From Aphanomyces cochlioides (lineage: Eukaryota > Oomycota > Saprolegniomycetes > Saprolegniales > Verrucalvaceae): a stretch of 64,000 nucleotides of DNA. How positions within the stretch are numbered: the stretch's first letter is position 1; each line of letters starts with the position of its first letter. The stretch lies in contig JAHQRK010000028.1 of assembly GCA_019828595.1 (NCBI GenBank), positions 620,001 to 684,000 of the forward strand, given 5' to 3'. Positions 11,170-21,837 of this stretch are shown here, piece by piece. The translations under genes were made by a program, and so were the position numbers. The notes under the pieces are model-generated. The model did no database searches and had not been told where the DNA came from. It worked only from the letters and a program-made list of their open reading frames with translations.

Positions 11170-11430
11170 TGGATGGAACCATGGGCCTCGCACTTTTCTC
11201 ACTTGGACACCCGAACGAGAGCATGCCAACGCTGAAGCTAATGAACTTCACAATGGACGAAGGGTAAGACGGTCGTGCTGGTGTGAAGCCTACATACGTA
11301 CTTAATCTTATCGAGCTAATAGGAATGTTGAAGAAGCACATACTCGAGTCCACTGGCGCTATCAAGGACAAGTGTGAATACATGGTTATGGGTGGTAGCA
11401 TCAAGAATCACGCAGAGTCGGCTTCCTAGC
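11170..11430 (+). pseudogene. Broken ORF of unknown type at the edge of the mobile block
   Basis: Plus-strand frames read like one protein split by shifts: LTWTPEREHANAEANELHNG near 11210, then LNLIELIGMLKKHILESTG, KCEYMVMGGSIKNHAES and a stop near 11429. The pieces sit end to end in different frames, which suggests a decayed gene, probably part of a mobile element next to the Crypton remnant. No family was recognised, and the sense strand is a judgement from amino-acid composition. Confidence 0.35.
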
Positions 11431-11649
11431 TACAAACAACTACTCTAGCTAGAAAGCAACAATGTATGATGGCGTATCAAACAATCTACTCATTGAGGAC
11501 ACTAGAGCATCCATCAAAGAAAGATGACGTCCAGTATGCCGTGTTGCTCAACTATGCATCGAGATGGCAACACGCTTTGATTTTGCGTAAGAGAAACAAT
11601 GAATCGACTCTAACATAGACATTATAGAAGCTAGTTATATGCAATTTGG

Positions 11650-13824
11650 CTACAACAGAACTGGAGCGCCAGCTACTCGTCGTCTGTTCTTGAATGGTCT
11701 TTGCGTCTTGCTGCCTTCCAACAATCGAAAATTCTTTACAACAGTGCAGACTTTCATCTGGCCGTCTCGACGCGGTCTCTTTTTAGCAGTATTATTGCTG
11801 ACGGGATCAAGTATGTGTTTGACCATATCGAAGGCGTTGATAACATCGGCTTCTGTTGACTTGCTCGTCAATGGAGCTCCGCCACATCATTGCAATTCAG
11901 GAAGAAGCTTTTCATTCATCTCATGAATGAAAAGCTATTTCCATTCACTCAACGTGTTCTTGAGCGTACGAGTGGGCAAGTCACGAGGCATGATTTGAGA
12001 GTAAGGAACAATATTTTGCACGGGATTGCCGAGCCACCAGAGCCTCCAGGCTGCTGCAACATTGACGCTTGGAAAACAAAACGAAGCTGGAAGCTTGGAT
12101 GCTGGACCGTCGAAAATAGAGTAATTTGGGCGACATGACGAGTTCACATCCGCTTGAATTTGCTGAGGTCGATTCAACTCGGCAATTCTCGAGACTGCCG
12201 ACGCTATAGTTGATTCGAGAAAGCTTCGTGTGATATTTCCGGCATTGCGATATCGCCATGCACTTGAGTTGGGATTGAGCACACAGAAGAGAGGATGGTT
12301 TCAAGCTTTTGGTACATGTATACATGGGGAGGCACACCAGAGGCACGCATAACTAGTGACTCATGGCCAAAGACCAATATTGATCGTAGATAGAAAATCA
12401 TGCCTGTGTTGCTAAATAGACTGTTTGAAGCAACGAATGACTTGGAGGCAATTCAGCTACCAAGTAATCAAAGTGATGGACTAAGCTGGCCAGCAGTAGA
12501 CGCCAAACACCAGACAAATGAGTCAATTCGTGGAGTTGGGGAAACACCAGAGCAATTATATCATCCAATTCGGGGTCATCGGTGTTCCTGAAGTGTGGAG
12601 GTAAGACACAAAAATCGTTGCTTTCACAGGAAGACCAGCGACCACTCGACCTGTGCATTGGTCGCCAGCGGCTTCATAGCGGAAATACCTATCCATCACG
12701 TTCCCCAACGACCACCCACATCTCAAACAGATACTCACAATGGACGGACCACCTGTAGAGCCCGAGGTTGCAAAGGTAGCAACCCCCTTTCGAATGGAAT
12801 GCGTTCCAAACTCACTCTTACGGTTTGGCTTTCCTTCATTGGCACTGCCAATGTCTGTCGACAGCAATCTTCCTAAGCTTTTACCAAAGCGTTCCTATAA
12901 CTATGATTAAAATTATCTTTACCATTATACCTTCTGCTTTGACCCAGGAAACAAGCATCCAGGCTTTATTGTTGAATTGCAAGTCAGATAAACACCCAAA
13001 GCAAGAAACAAACACACTGCAGGCTTCAGCGGGTTGGCATAACAATGCTTTGGGTCGCGAATAGTTGTTCCTAGACAAAATTTATGCATGCTGTCTGCAA
13101 ACTCTCATCACCTTCTTGCTTTGTCTTTGTTTTGTAGAATGTAACTCCGATTGCGTCGTCTTCACATGATAAATGATCAAATCTACAAACAAAGCAATAA
13201 GCATAAGAATACGTCGGATTTATTCAACTACGAACCTGATCGTTTCCGTCGATTTCGATCGAGCCATCAAATTCCACGTTAGTATGAGAAATACGTGTGT
13301 GAAGCCACCATCCCTCAATTGTAGACTTCTTTGACAGAGGTTTTCGAACAAAGAGTAAGACAGGGGCCTCTTCCCTGTATCATTGTTTTCCCCGGCTTGC
13401 AAACTCTGCGCAATGATTCTCTTTATCCCTTAACAGATTTAAATCATTGTGAAAACGAATTGTTACCTGAGAAGATTTCTTTCATGTCGTCGCCGAATTT
13501 GACTGGCAACACAATTTTTCTATCTTTGTAAAGGCTCTTAAGGGCACTTCTGTATCCGCTGATAGTTGATGCTTGAATAGAAGGTTTGTTCCGAACTGTC
13601 CATTCTATGAAATCCAAGAAACTTTGGTAGTCGAATGTTTCTAAGTTGATTGTCAATTCGTCCTGCGACTCTGCTACATCACACGACATCAGCAAGTGAG
13701 ACCGTCCCACTAGCGTGGCCCACTTCTTCATTTGGTTTATACCCGACTTGTAGCAGGTTCGAGTGGGATTTGATATACGATTCCGCCTAGCATGCTCAAT
13801 GCTGAACTCGCTGCGCTCTGTCAT
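11650..13824 (-). mobile_element. Crypton-like tyrosine-recombinase element, 5' half spliceable, 3' half decayed
   Basis: Predicted exons 13824-13467, 13428-13236, 13182-13112, 13070-12931 and 12894 onward are separated by GT-AG introns of 36-53 nt and join in phase. The protein has an N-terminal core-binding domain (FSIEHARRNRISNPTRTCYK, MKEIFSG), then GKRPLSYSLF, a candidate catalytic Arg in NLMARS, the box-II motif HSIRKG (HxxR), and the tyrosine in DRYFRYEAAGDQ. After GRVVAGLP (near 12640) the expected C-terminal part changes frame at least three times: VLPPHF, SNTGMIFYLRS and GVPPHVYMY, then the GCR1-C-like DNA-binding segment AAAWRLWWLGNPVQNIVPYS. A stop follows before ALTSKSTEAD-type sequence near 11870. 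The recombinase core may be intact, while the DNA-binding tail is broken. Element ends were not identified. Confidence 0.75.
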
Positions 13825-14217
13825 GGTCTTTCACAATTCGATTGTGGGTGAATCACTTCATTTTGACATTTCTCTCATTTTTTATTGGACACCTACTAGC
13901 AAGGCAGACTGACTTACGATTTCCTCAAAAATCATATTAATCCATGAAAATAATTCAACTTATATTGAAAAATATACAGATTTGCCGTGGATAAATTTGT
14001 GTGAAAACGAAAATGTAAGACAAAATGCCTTGCTGTAAGGAATATTTTTAATATATAGCCTTGCTTTTTTCATAGAATGGAAGTTTTACTGGCTATTTGA
14101 CAACGCATTGTAATTGGTAGAATACATCGGTTTTCTTCAATGGAATTTGTCAGATTCCATCATCCAAATCGGTAGATGGACTGGTTTGAAGAACTTCAAT
14201 TTCTGTGAGTTTGAAGC

Positions 14218-14994
14218 ATGGCACCACCTTGGGACACTGACAAGTGCAGGTGCCATGAATGCTTGGTTTCTAGCATTCATAGACGGAGCTCTCTTGATTT
14301 GCTGGCCGCTTGGATCACTGCGGTTGATGCAGTGACTGGTGAATACCAGAATTGGACGGACTTCAAAGGTGGGTACCAAGAGCAACAAAGCACGCAGCAA
14401 GACGACAATAACTGCTGAAATTGCCGCCATGATGCTTCAGCATGGTGTGTCTCGTGATGCGAACGCCATCAAGACCTCGAAATTTCAAAAGGCAGAGGAC
14501 TGGAAGAACTCAACAGGTGCCGGTCTCCGTGATATAGCTTTATCTAACAAGTAAGTACTGGTACCATCATGCGAATCATGCTAACGACCGACTAGTAATA
14601 AAAATATGTCTGATGATGAGCTCAATACAGCTATGGCTGAAAGAAATGCAACTATTCAGAAGGCAATACTCGAGATATGCCCTCAATACGTGGAGTTATC
14701 ACCAGTATTCGGTACAAGACCCCTGTCAAGACCCGTTTTTCATTCCTCCACGGATGAACCACTTGAAATTGACCAGGCAGTTCATGGCGATGTCTCTGAA
14801 GTGGATGACAACAGTGATTTCGAAAACGTACACTGATCTCTCGAATTAGAGAATTCGACTCAAGCTTCTGTCCTTGCGAGCAACACTGGACCCACGTCTG
14901 TTCTCCAACAAGGATCGTCTCCTCAGAAAGGTGGTCGAGCTAAGCGTTTCAAGCTAGAGAAACTGGTCAAGCAGAAATCGTTTAGCATCCAATG
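14218..14994 (+). pseudogene. Myb/SANT-like mobile-element protein, broken
   Basis: A plus-strand gene divergent from the recombinase. Pieces in order: MAPPWDTD start, SSLDLLAAWITAVDA..EYQNWTDFKG, a one-base frame change near 14370, ITAEIAAMMLQHGVSRDANA, EDWKNSTGAGLRDIALSN, an intron around 14551-14596, MSDDELNTAMAERNATIQKA, YVELSPVFGTRPLSRP, an in-frame TGA at 14834-14836, then Ser/Gln-rich and Lys-rich tail sequence to 14994. This layout (basic helix-rich domain followed by ICPxxxxLxPVxG) resembles Myb/SANT-like proteins encoded in many oomycete mobile elements. That assignment is from memory of the family. The frame change and nonsense codon indicate a pseudogene. Confidence 0.5.
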
Positions 14995-15506
14995 ACAAGA
15001 TGTACTCGACTGGGCAAGGTAGTTTGAGGACAGGGCGTCGCGCGTTCAGGTAGCGGTGGGAGAGAACTGCAGCATACAATCCAAGAGAAAACGAGAGAGA
15101 GAGATATCGATATAGATATCGTCGGCTCCCACGAGTTATCCTCGTCGTCGCCGTTGTTGGTTGGCTCTGTCGCGGCGGCTATTGCAATAAGCTGCTGTAG
15201 CTCCAGGAGTAATGTCTGGCGCTCATTTTGCCTGACCATTTCGAGACAGCCAAATTTCACTCTATATTTCCATCGAACCCATTCACGGGGGTCTCAATTT
15301 CATCCATTTCAGTATTTTATGCTTTCAACTTCATTGGTCGAAATCGCAGTATTATTTAAACTTCCATTGGTGAAATCTTCAACACGAACTTCAGCTTTGA
15401 AACCATTATTATTATGGTCGATTAATTATATACTAGTAATTGTTGATTGGCTTAAATTATTTAATATTTAGCAAATCAAATTAGACATTCAATTTGAAGG
15501 TGGACG
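14995..15506. promoter_or_regulatory. Upstream region of the METTL gene with inverted CCAAT box
   Basis: Non-coding, AT-rich towards its 3' end. It contains GATTGGCTTAAAT near 15445-15457, about 50 nt before the ATG at 15507, matching the CCAAT context upstream of the C2orf69, RasGAP and eIF3a genes. An ATCGATATAGATATCG near-palindrome lies near 15104. Nothing else recognised. Confidence 0.45.
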
Positions 15507-16440
15507 ATGAAACTGGCATCGAGCTTCCATGCCAACGACTTCGACTGGAATGACTTGGCCGCGAAGTGCAGAGCACAGCTTGAAGAGAAAGACCAGACGG
15601 TTGTCAGTGTGAGTGAAGATGAGCTTGGGACGCTTGCTCAGAGCAACTGGGACGTCTTTCACGCCAAGAACAACGGTAGGAAGGCACGAGTGATTGAAGT
15701 TCTCAAGGAAATGTCTCTAGGCAAAGTATACAAGCCACGCAACTATCTCAGCAAAGAGTTCCCAGAGCTTCGAGTACGCGTTTTAGCTTATGGGAGCACT
15801 CGTCTGACACACGATTAGAGCGCGAACACAGTGCTAGAAGTCGGGTGTGGATATGGCAGCGCCATTTTCCCTCTCTTAGCCGAGTGTCCATCTATGTTTG
15901 CCCACGTTTGTACGTACCATCCATTTCTCTGATGGCTAACAGACACTAGGCGACTTTAGTCCACATGCTATCGATATCCTCAAGGCGAATCCACTTTATG
16001 ACGCCACTCGGTGCAACGCTTATGTTTGTGATCTCGTGCTTGATGACACGGTTGGATTGCCCGAAAACTCTGTCGATGTTGTCTTGATGGTGTTCGTCCT
16101 CTCTGCAATTCCACCTACTTCATTTGCCAATGTCATTGAGAAGATTTCCCGTGCTCTCAAGCCAGGAGGTCTCGTTTGCTTTCGCGACTATGGCCTGTAC
16201 GATTTGGCCATGATGCGGTCAACCAAGAAGGTTTCCAGCGCCACCCACTCGTACGATTCGTTGTATTATCGCAGTGGCGACAACACGCTCGCCTATTATT
16301 TCTCGACAGAAGATCTCGCCAAACTTTTCGAACGATTCGACATCATTGACAACTCGTATTGCACTGTTCGGCTGCGCAATCGCCGAACTCAAACTGACAT
16401 GGACCGCGTATGGATCCATGGCAAATTTGTCAAGCGGTAG
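15507..16440 (+). CDS. METTL6-like tRNA m3C methyltransferase, three exons
   Basis: Predicted SAM-dependent methyltransferase of the METTL2/6/8 (yeast Abp140/Trm140) group, which installs 3-methylcytidine at position 32 of tRNAs in the cytosol. Exons 15507-15773, 15819-15909 and 15950-16440 join in phase to a 282-residue protein, close to human METTL6 in length. N-terminal motif NWDVFHAKNNGRK..KPRNYLSKEFPEL is family-typical. SAM motif I is VLEVGCGYGSAIFPLL (spanning the first part of exon 2), followed by CDFSPHAIDILK, LPENSVDVVLMVFVLSAI and LKPGGLVCFRDYGLYDLAMMR. The C-terminal RNRRTQTDMDRVWIHGKF also fits. Both introns (45 and 40 nt) have GT-AG ends. Serine or threonine tRNA specificity cannot be read from the sequence. 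Confidence 0.9.
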
Positions 16441-17121
16441 AAGCGGTTGGCTACAACTGTAGTGGCTCCTTGCTCGAAAGGACATCTATTGCAATAGTGT
16501 ATTGCAATGGTCAATTCCTTTACCTTCTTGACGAGTGTGACACGTCGATGGGTGCCTCGATTTACCCAAGTGAAACCTGATGCTGCACTCCGTGGCTCCT
16601 TGGATCTGCAATGGTCTGCAATGGCGTGATTCCACAAGTATTGCAAATGAGCAATACCCGTGCAATTTCAATCTTTCGTCTTTTATGCCTTCGTCTCGAA
16701 TTCAGCTCTACCGTAGCTACACGCAACACAGACAGTTGACAGCGCCATTGAGGGAGATTTCTCGTCTTGACGGATTAAACACCAAGACACTTGACGACAG
16801 AGACATAAACCTTCTCTGCATCGGATCTTACTGGAATCCAAGGGGTAATTTCGAGTCTTTTAGCCTTGGCTAGACGTGGTGACACGATTAGGCACACCCT
16901 TCACATCCATGTCGCTCCTTAGCTTCGCTAATCTTGGCATTCTATGTGGCAAACCTATGAGATGTAATTGCGGCCACGAGCAGACACAGTTCACGCTCTG
17001 GATTGGCAATGTCACTCCTCCTAAGCTTAAATCCAAGATTTGACTGAACTGCTTTTTGTCAACTATCCTCATCTGATCGAAATTCTCATCGACAAAAGTT
17101 GACAAAAGCAAAATTTCCAGC
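16441..17121. other. Intergenic, no gene recognised
   Basis: About 680 nt between the METTL and DUF1399 genes. Only short open frames occur, with no domain, repeat or motif I can name. Confidence 0.4.
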
Positions 17122-18903
17122 ATGGATACACCCCTACCAGTGGTCCCCGTTGCGTCAGTCGTCGCGGCGCCGCCACAGCCTTTGGTGGTCGACTCGGTGG
17201 AGAAACCGCTCATGGCGAAACCAGCTTTAGTGCCTGTGCTTTTAGACGGCCAAGGAGATGCACTTCTGTCGACGTTTGCCATGGACTTGCTTGTCAAGCG
17301 AACCATTCCCATCGTTGGCAAACAAGATTGGGTTTGGCGACAAATTGTCCTCTGTGGTCAAAAGATGGAAGTCTTCAAGAACACCAAGCTTGTCGATTGT
17401 TTCTACACGCAACATTGTGATATTCAAGAATCGATGCCATACACATTTGATCTCTATGAGCATGGCGAAGTAAAACTTTCATTCTTCATCGCCAGCGCGA
17501 CTCTCCGTGACAGATTTCTCTCCATCTTCCACGCATCGACCACGACAATGTATTGGAGCCGTCCTGCATCGACCTTGATGGACGATATGATCGCAGTGGC
17601 AACGTCGATTGTCGAAGCCGCAGCTGTGCGTCCCCCCATGAAGACTCCCGAAGTACCTGCAAGTGGCATCACCGTATCCCAAGTTCAAACGTACCTGGCC
17701 CATCTCAAAGGTTTTTACGATACTTTGCCAGCCTTTGCCACGAAAGAAGACATGTACGGGTGTGTTCTTGAGCTCGAAGCGAGCTATTTGGCAAACCCTA
17801 CGGAAGGTCTTGTACATGAAATCCTCAAATTGTATCCTGAATACGCCACTCGTGCCGCTGATGGCTCTTTGGAACGCATGACAGTGCAATTGAACTGCAG
17901 TCAATGTCCGCAATGCCAAAAGCCATTCCATCACACGACCACATTTAACCTTCACGTTGGAGGCAAAACGCTCATTTGTGACGCTTGCGAGAACTGGATC
18001 CACTACGAAACATTCAAGTTAGCTCAGATGCGCGAGGAAATCTCCACGTTTGATTTCAAGATTGGTATTCCTCTCTTCCAGACCAAGCGATCGCTGCCGA
18101 TGCCTCAAATCCCACGAGACGGCAAGGCCAAGACATACATGGATCGCCTCTGGCGTATTGTCTTCGAAGATGAATGCTTGACGCACCATCGTGTCACGTA
18201 CAGCGCCAAGTTTTCCTTGGAAGAACGCATGATTGCCAACCTCAATCGCCTGGACTTGGTCCAGCTGATTTACCGCCAACTTCTCTTCATGAGCCAGATC
18301 GTGACAAACTTTGACTACTGGAACCACCCGACGGTGATCCAAGCAGCCATTCATCGCTACGACAAATTCAGAGTCCTCGCCAACGCCCCGAAAGCCCAAG
18401 ACTTGGCAGCAACTCTTGACATTATCCTTGTTGGCCAAACGCATCAACAGACAACGTCGACGGCAGTTCTTCCCATCGACAAAGGCAGCGACTCCATCCT
18501 GGTCCGCTTGGGGGACACTGCTTTTGCCTGGGGTGAAGCATTCAACGAGGCCTACTCGTCTTGTGCCATGGACGTCGACGAGTGGGTCCAAACCAAGCCT
18601 GGCAATGAAGAGGTCCAGCATCGCATGCTACGAAATCAATGGGCGAAATATTGTCGTCTTCCTTCACGAGATTGTAGATTCGTGGGCGTCGAAGAAATCT
18701 ACCCGTCGGAACTCATAGGTCTTGAATCCCCAGAAGATACGGTGGCTGTCAGTGTCATTGGGTCACTAGAAACAGATATCAATATTTCCCGCGGCAAATT
18801 CCGCGCTGCGTTGCCAGCAGACGCAAGCCATATCTACACGTACCAATACACCCGTGAAGTTCGCAGCTTGCTTGAAAAAATGCTCTCCCCCGGCTGGTAC
18901 TAG
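17122..18903 (+). CDS. DUF1399 / GRDP-like protein with cysteine-rich zinc-ribbon-like insert
   Basis: A single-exon 593-residue protein. The middle-to-C-terminal part resembles the DUF1399 domain of plant glycine-rich-domain proteins: LVQLIYRQLLFMSQIV, then a helix-rich stretch, RYDKFRVL, and ATLDIILVGQTHQ in place of the usual PTLDIDLxWHTHQ signature. Near residue 255 lies CSQCPQCQKPFHHTTTF...LICDACENWIHYE, a Cys/His arrangement consistent with metal binding. The N-terminal ~140 residues look PH-like (DWVWRQIVLCGQKMEVFKNT), but weakly. No signal peptide or membrane segment is seen. Function unknown; GRDPs are linked to development and stress in plants. The ATG at 17122 is the first in frame. 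It stands alone, with intergenic DNA on both sides. Confidence 0.75.
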   Translation: MDTPLPVVPVASVVAAPPQPLVVDSVEKPLMAKPALVPVLLDGQGDALLSTFAMDLLVKRTIPIVGKQDWVWRQIVLCGQKMEVFKNTKLVDCFYTQHCDIQESMPYTFDLYEHGEVKLSFFIASATLRDRFLSIFHASTTTMYWSRPASTLMDDMIAVATSIVEAAAVRPPMKTPEVPASGITVSQVQTYLAHLKGFYDTLPAFATKEDMYGCVLELEASYLANPTEGLVHEILKLYPEYATRAADGSLERMTVQLNCSQCPQCQKPFHHTTTFNLHVGGKTLICDACENWIHYETFKLAQMREEISTFDFKIGIPLFQTKRSLPMPQIPRDGKAKTYMDRLWRIVFEDECLTHHRVTYSAKFSLEERMIANLNRLDLVQLIYRQLLFMSQIVTNFDYWNHPTVIQAAIHRYDKFRVLANAPKAQDLAATLDIILVGQTHQQTTSTAVLPIDKGSDSILVRLGDTAFAWGEAFNEAYSSCAMDVDEWVQTKPGNEEVQHRMLRNQWAKYCRLPSRDCRFVGVEEIYPSELIGLESPEDTVAVSVIGSLETDINISRGKFRAALPADASHIYTYQYTREVRSLLEKMLSPGWY

Positions 18904-19377
18904 CTGCAGATTGATGACCTTACTCCACGTAAATTTGTTGTTGAAGAGGCATTTGACATGTGTGAAATATTACCGTCTCGCTTTGAAGCGCTCCCCGTGC
19001 TTAATAATGGTCGTGCACGATAGCTAGAAAGTCGAGGATCCTCGATAAATGATGAAGATCACTTATCCGCGGGCTTGCTCTCCGTGGACAAGGTGCAGCG
19101 AATGGGTCATCGAGTGAAGAGTGCGTATTTTCATCACTCGATTCGCCCAGCGATTGAGGCTCTCAACGGTGGTAAGCGCAATCTCTAGACAATCTTCAGG
19201 CTGTTCCATGCTGGAGTGCACGTTCATCTTCTCGAAAAAAGATCATGCGTGTCTATTCCTTCTGTCGTTCGAACCTGCGATGATGCATTCGAAACACTTC
19301 TGTTGGCCCATACAAATCGCAAGTGAATAAGAACGTATCCGGTTTCTGACAGAGGTTTTTACCATGTTCATTTTGCA
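18904..19377. promoter_or_regulatory. Intergenic with TATCCGGTTT element near the next start
   Basis: Nothing coding recognised. A degenerate copy of the recurrent element, TATCCGGTTT (19336-19345), sits about 35 nt before the ATG at 19378. Confidence 0.35.
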
Positions 19378-19677
19378 ATGTACGATGTGGACATGGAGAG
19401 CTTGGACGACGAGGTGATGATCTCGGCACGGAAACGGACGCTGAGTGAGCACGAAGCAATAGTCGAAAACCAGCTGAAGCGCCTGAAGATCAACCATCGA
19501 GATGTTGGACAACTGAGTCCTCTGTCGTCTGAACCTGACGAGCCAAACCACCCGATTGCCAACTGCCAAATCATCGATGTGGATTATTCCTACGTCAACC
19601 GACTTCTCCGCGAAATGCACATGCTCCGTGAGATGCGAAAGATGGCGGCGACACTACGATCGCCCGCTCATACGTGA
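19378..19677 (+). CDS. Small acidic/basic hypothetical protein
   Basis: A 99-residue frame with an amphipathic, charged composition: ISARKRTLSEHEAIVENQLKRLK-type nuclear-like basic patch near the N-terminus, and a C-terminal helix NRLLREMHMLREMRKMAATL that could dimerise. No family recognised. Support comes from the plausible composition, the ATG and the upstream TATCCGG element; the antisense frames look like shadows. It converges on the PhzF-like gene. It could be the 3' exon of a larger gene. Confidence 0.45.
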   Translation: MYDVDMESLDDEVMISARKRTLSEHEAIVENQLKRLKINHRDVGQLSPLSSEPDEPNHPIANCQIIDVDYSYVNRLLREMHMLREMRKMAATLRSPAHT

Positions 19678-19705
19678 TGCTTTGGTAGTTATGTATAATG
19701 GATTT

Positions 19706-20335
19706 TTATGAGGTTACCTCTACTTCTTGCGACCCACAAGGCTCAGCAATGCCAGCGATGCTCACGCGAACGATGGATCCGTTTTCAACGCTCACGGTGG
19801 ATATGTCTGGGCGAAGGATTTGATTCAAGACCTCTCGCGACTTGACTGCCACGAACAAATCTGGAAGTCCGGTCGACACAATCATCAGTGGAATTTCGTC
19901 AAAGCATACATCATCGATGGTCAAGCCAAGCGCTTCAGGCACACTTGGAATAACATTTGGGTCGGGCTCTTCAAACGACGGTAGATCTTGATCCATTGTA
20001 ACTCGGCCAGTTGAGTCTGTTGCGACTGTGAGAATTGATTTCTTTGTGTGCATCTCAAACGTAGAGTCTCGTTCCAAGGCTGAAAACGCTGCGACAGTGG
20101 CGTGGCCGCATAGATCGACTTCGCCTTCAGGAGTGAAGAATTGAATGTGAACTTTCTTGTCGTCTTTCGTGAAGAAGGCTGTCTCCGAGAAGCCGACAAT
20201 CTTGGCCACAGTCTGCATGACTTGATCCGAAGGAAACCCTCCATCGAGATGCACAATACCTGCCTTGTTGCCACCAGGAGCACCGCGCGTTGCCAGAAGT
20301 GAGTCGTAGTGATGTACCGAGAAGCGCGCTGCCAT
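19706..20335 (-). CDS. PhzF-like isomerase family protein, C-terminally shortened
   Basis: A 209-residue member of the PhzF (phenazine-biosynthesis-like) fold, whose members isomerise or epimerise small acids. The N-terminal half matches: GAPGGNKAGIVHLD, AKIVGFSETAFF with the family's catalytic-type Glu, and IQFFTPEGEVDLCGHATVAAFSAL. Typical members are ~270-300 residues with a second half containing EDPVTGSA; here the frame stops after AGIAEPCGSQEVEVTS and that motif is absent. I searched downstream minus-strand frames to 19240 and found no continuation. It may be a truncated gene or a lineage-specific short form. Substrate unknown. Confidence 0.75.
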   Translation of the reverse strand: MAARFSVHHYDSLLATRGAPGGNKAGIVHLDGGFPSDQVMQTVAKIVGFSETAFFTKDDKKVHIQFFTPEGEVDLCGHATVAAFSALERDSTFEMHTKKSILTVATDSTGRVTMDQDLPSFEEPDPNVIPSVPEALGLTIDDVCFDEIPLMIVSTGLPDLFVAVKSREVLNQILRPDISTVSVENGSIVRVSIAGIAEPCGSQEVEVTS

Positions 20336-20549
20336 GGATTTGTCGAACTTGAGCGCTAATTAAAAAAGTGGCGCCAAGTGTTCATTACTGTAACAGATGA
20401 CAAAAGTGGGTCTGTTCGAAATATTTCATTTTCAGATTTGGCGCCAAAGTCAGAAGTCGAAGGAAGAGAAGACAAACGAAACCATGAAGATGAGACTGAC
20501 ACGCATGAATAATGGATTATGCATTGATATCTAAGCTATCGACCGCTGG

Positions 20550-20867
20550 TCATACCATAACAACGTCGACTTCGCTGAAATTGCCCGAAAACGAGCGCTG
20601 GCGGAATGAAAAGCGCGAGATGGCGGCTTGGTTACGCGGACTGCGCGGACTATAGAGAAAGAAATCTGTGTGGCTGGAGAAATCGGTGCTGGTCCACTTG
20701 TCCATGATAACAAGCTGGTCGTCCGTCGGAAAACCACTGACTTGGTCCAAGTTGAACTGGAACGATGGCTCATCTGCGGCAAAGGTAGTGCGATTGTCAC
20801 CTTCCACGACTGTTGTGACAGCAGCAGCCATGATGGTGACAAAGCGGGTGCAAGTGAGGTACTTCAT
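20550..20867 (-). CDS. Small secreted hypothetical protein
   Basis: A 105-residue frame starting with a clear hydrophobic leader (MKYLTCTRFVTIMAAAVTTV) and a likely cleavage after VEG. The mature part contains NRTT and NFS N-glycosylation sequons and no cysteine, and ends ...FSEVDVVMV. A GTATGA at the stop leaves open a spliced 3' extension, but none was found. No family recognised; secreted or cell-surface location is inferred from the leader only. Confidence 0.5.
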   Translation of the reverse strand: MKYLTCTRFVTIMAAAVTTVVEGDNRTTFAADEPSFQFNLDQVSGFPTDDQLVIMDKWTSTDFSSHTDFFLYSPRSPRNQAAISRFSFRQRSFSGNFSEVDVVMV

Positions 20868-21093
20868 ATCGGGTCTTTTGAAAAATGATCGATGGTGGCA
20901 ATGCCTGTCAACATTGTCCTGAAACGGTCAACATGGCGGCGATCAGTGCTCAACAGAATTCTAATACCGGTTCAACGTCGCATCTCTCCCACAAAGGCCA
21001 TTTTTACGTCCTCATATTGCTTACAATGCCCTGAGATCCTCCATCGGCGTCAAGTACAACATTGGTGCTCACAACGATAATGAATTTGTTGAC

Positions 21094-21837
21094 TTATTCT
21101 AGCACAGCCACAGACATCGAGTGCGCTCCACAACGAATGACGGGAATCAAGTCGTCCTCCAAGACATTGTAAAACGCCGGCCCTAAGTCTTGTCCACCCA
21201 AATGAAAATGGATTGTATTGTCGTGGCAACGTTCCACAGTCACATTTGGGGATCTTGCACAAGCTGACAGAAAGTAACAATTGCGAAGTACGGAGTCTTT
21301 CGTCCGATCAACGACAGACCCCGATGCAATTTCCAAAAAATATCCTGCTGCAAATTTGTTTTGGGCTCGAGCAGACACTAAACCGACCTCAACTTTCTCT
21401 CGTGAAGCATATGACCCATTATATACTTCAACAGTATACCGCGAGACAATTGAGTCACCCCATACAACTCCAACCCGCACAAAGCTAGCCAGGGGACTGC
21501 TTACAACCGTATTGCCCTTTGTGAAAGACATAACGTTACTTGATTCCTCAATTGGCACCCAAGCCCATGGTTTCAGGTACGGAATGGTCTTCGTCAGCCC
21601 AAGGAATTTCAAATTCGCTCGCAGGTCGAAGCATTCCCACGCGTTCAGTCCGTCCATGGAAAAAGAGCCATGGCGCAAACACCCCAGGATGCGATCAAAG
21701 TGTCGAGGATTTAAATCCAAGAAAACATCTGCAGATGGCACTTCGTCACTAATCGAAGATTTGAAGAACTTGCACTTGGAAAGGGTTTCAGCAGTTGTCA
21801 TGAAGCGTTTGCCTCCCACGTTCAGCGTGATGAGCAT
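21094..21837 (-). CDS. BTB/POZ (KCTD-type) domain protein
   Basis: A 247-residue single-exon protein. Residues 1-95 form a K+-channel-tetramerisation-type BTB fold: LITLNVGGKRFMTTAETLSK, then FFKSS, FLDLNPRHFDRILGCLRHG and ANLKFLGL. The C-terminal ~150 residues are beta-rich (VEVYNGSYASREKVEVGLV, NVTVERCHDNTIHFHLGG) and match no family I can name. KCTD proteins commonly act as oligomeric adaptors for cullin-3 ubiquitin ligases or signalling partners; which applies here is unknown. The start at 21837 coincides with the beginning of the BTB domain. Confidence 0.85.
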   Translation of the reverse strand: MLITLNVGGKRFMTTAETLSKCKFFKSSISDEVPSADVFLDLNPRHFDRILGCLRHGSFSMDGLNAWECFDLRANLKFLGLTKTIPYLKPWAWVPIEESSNVMSFTKGNTVVSSPLASFVRVGVVWGDSIVSRYTVEVYNGSYASREKVEVGLVSARAQNKFAAGYFLEIASGSVVDRTKDSVLRNCYFLSACARSPNVTVERCHDNTIHFHLGGQDLGPAFYNVLEDDLIPVIRCGAHSMSVAVLE

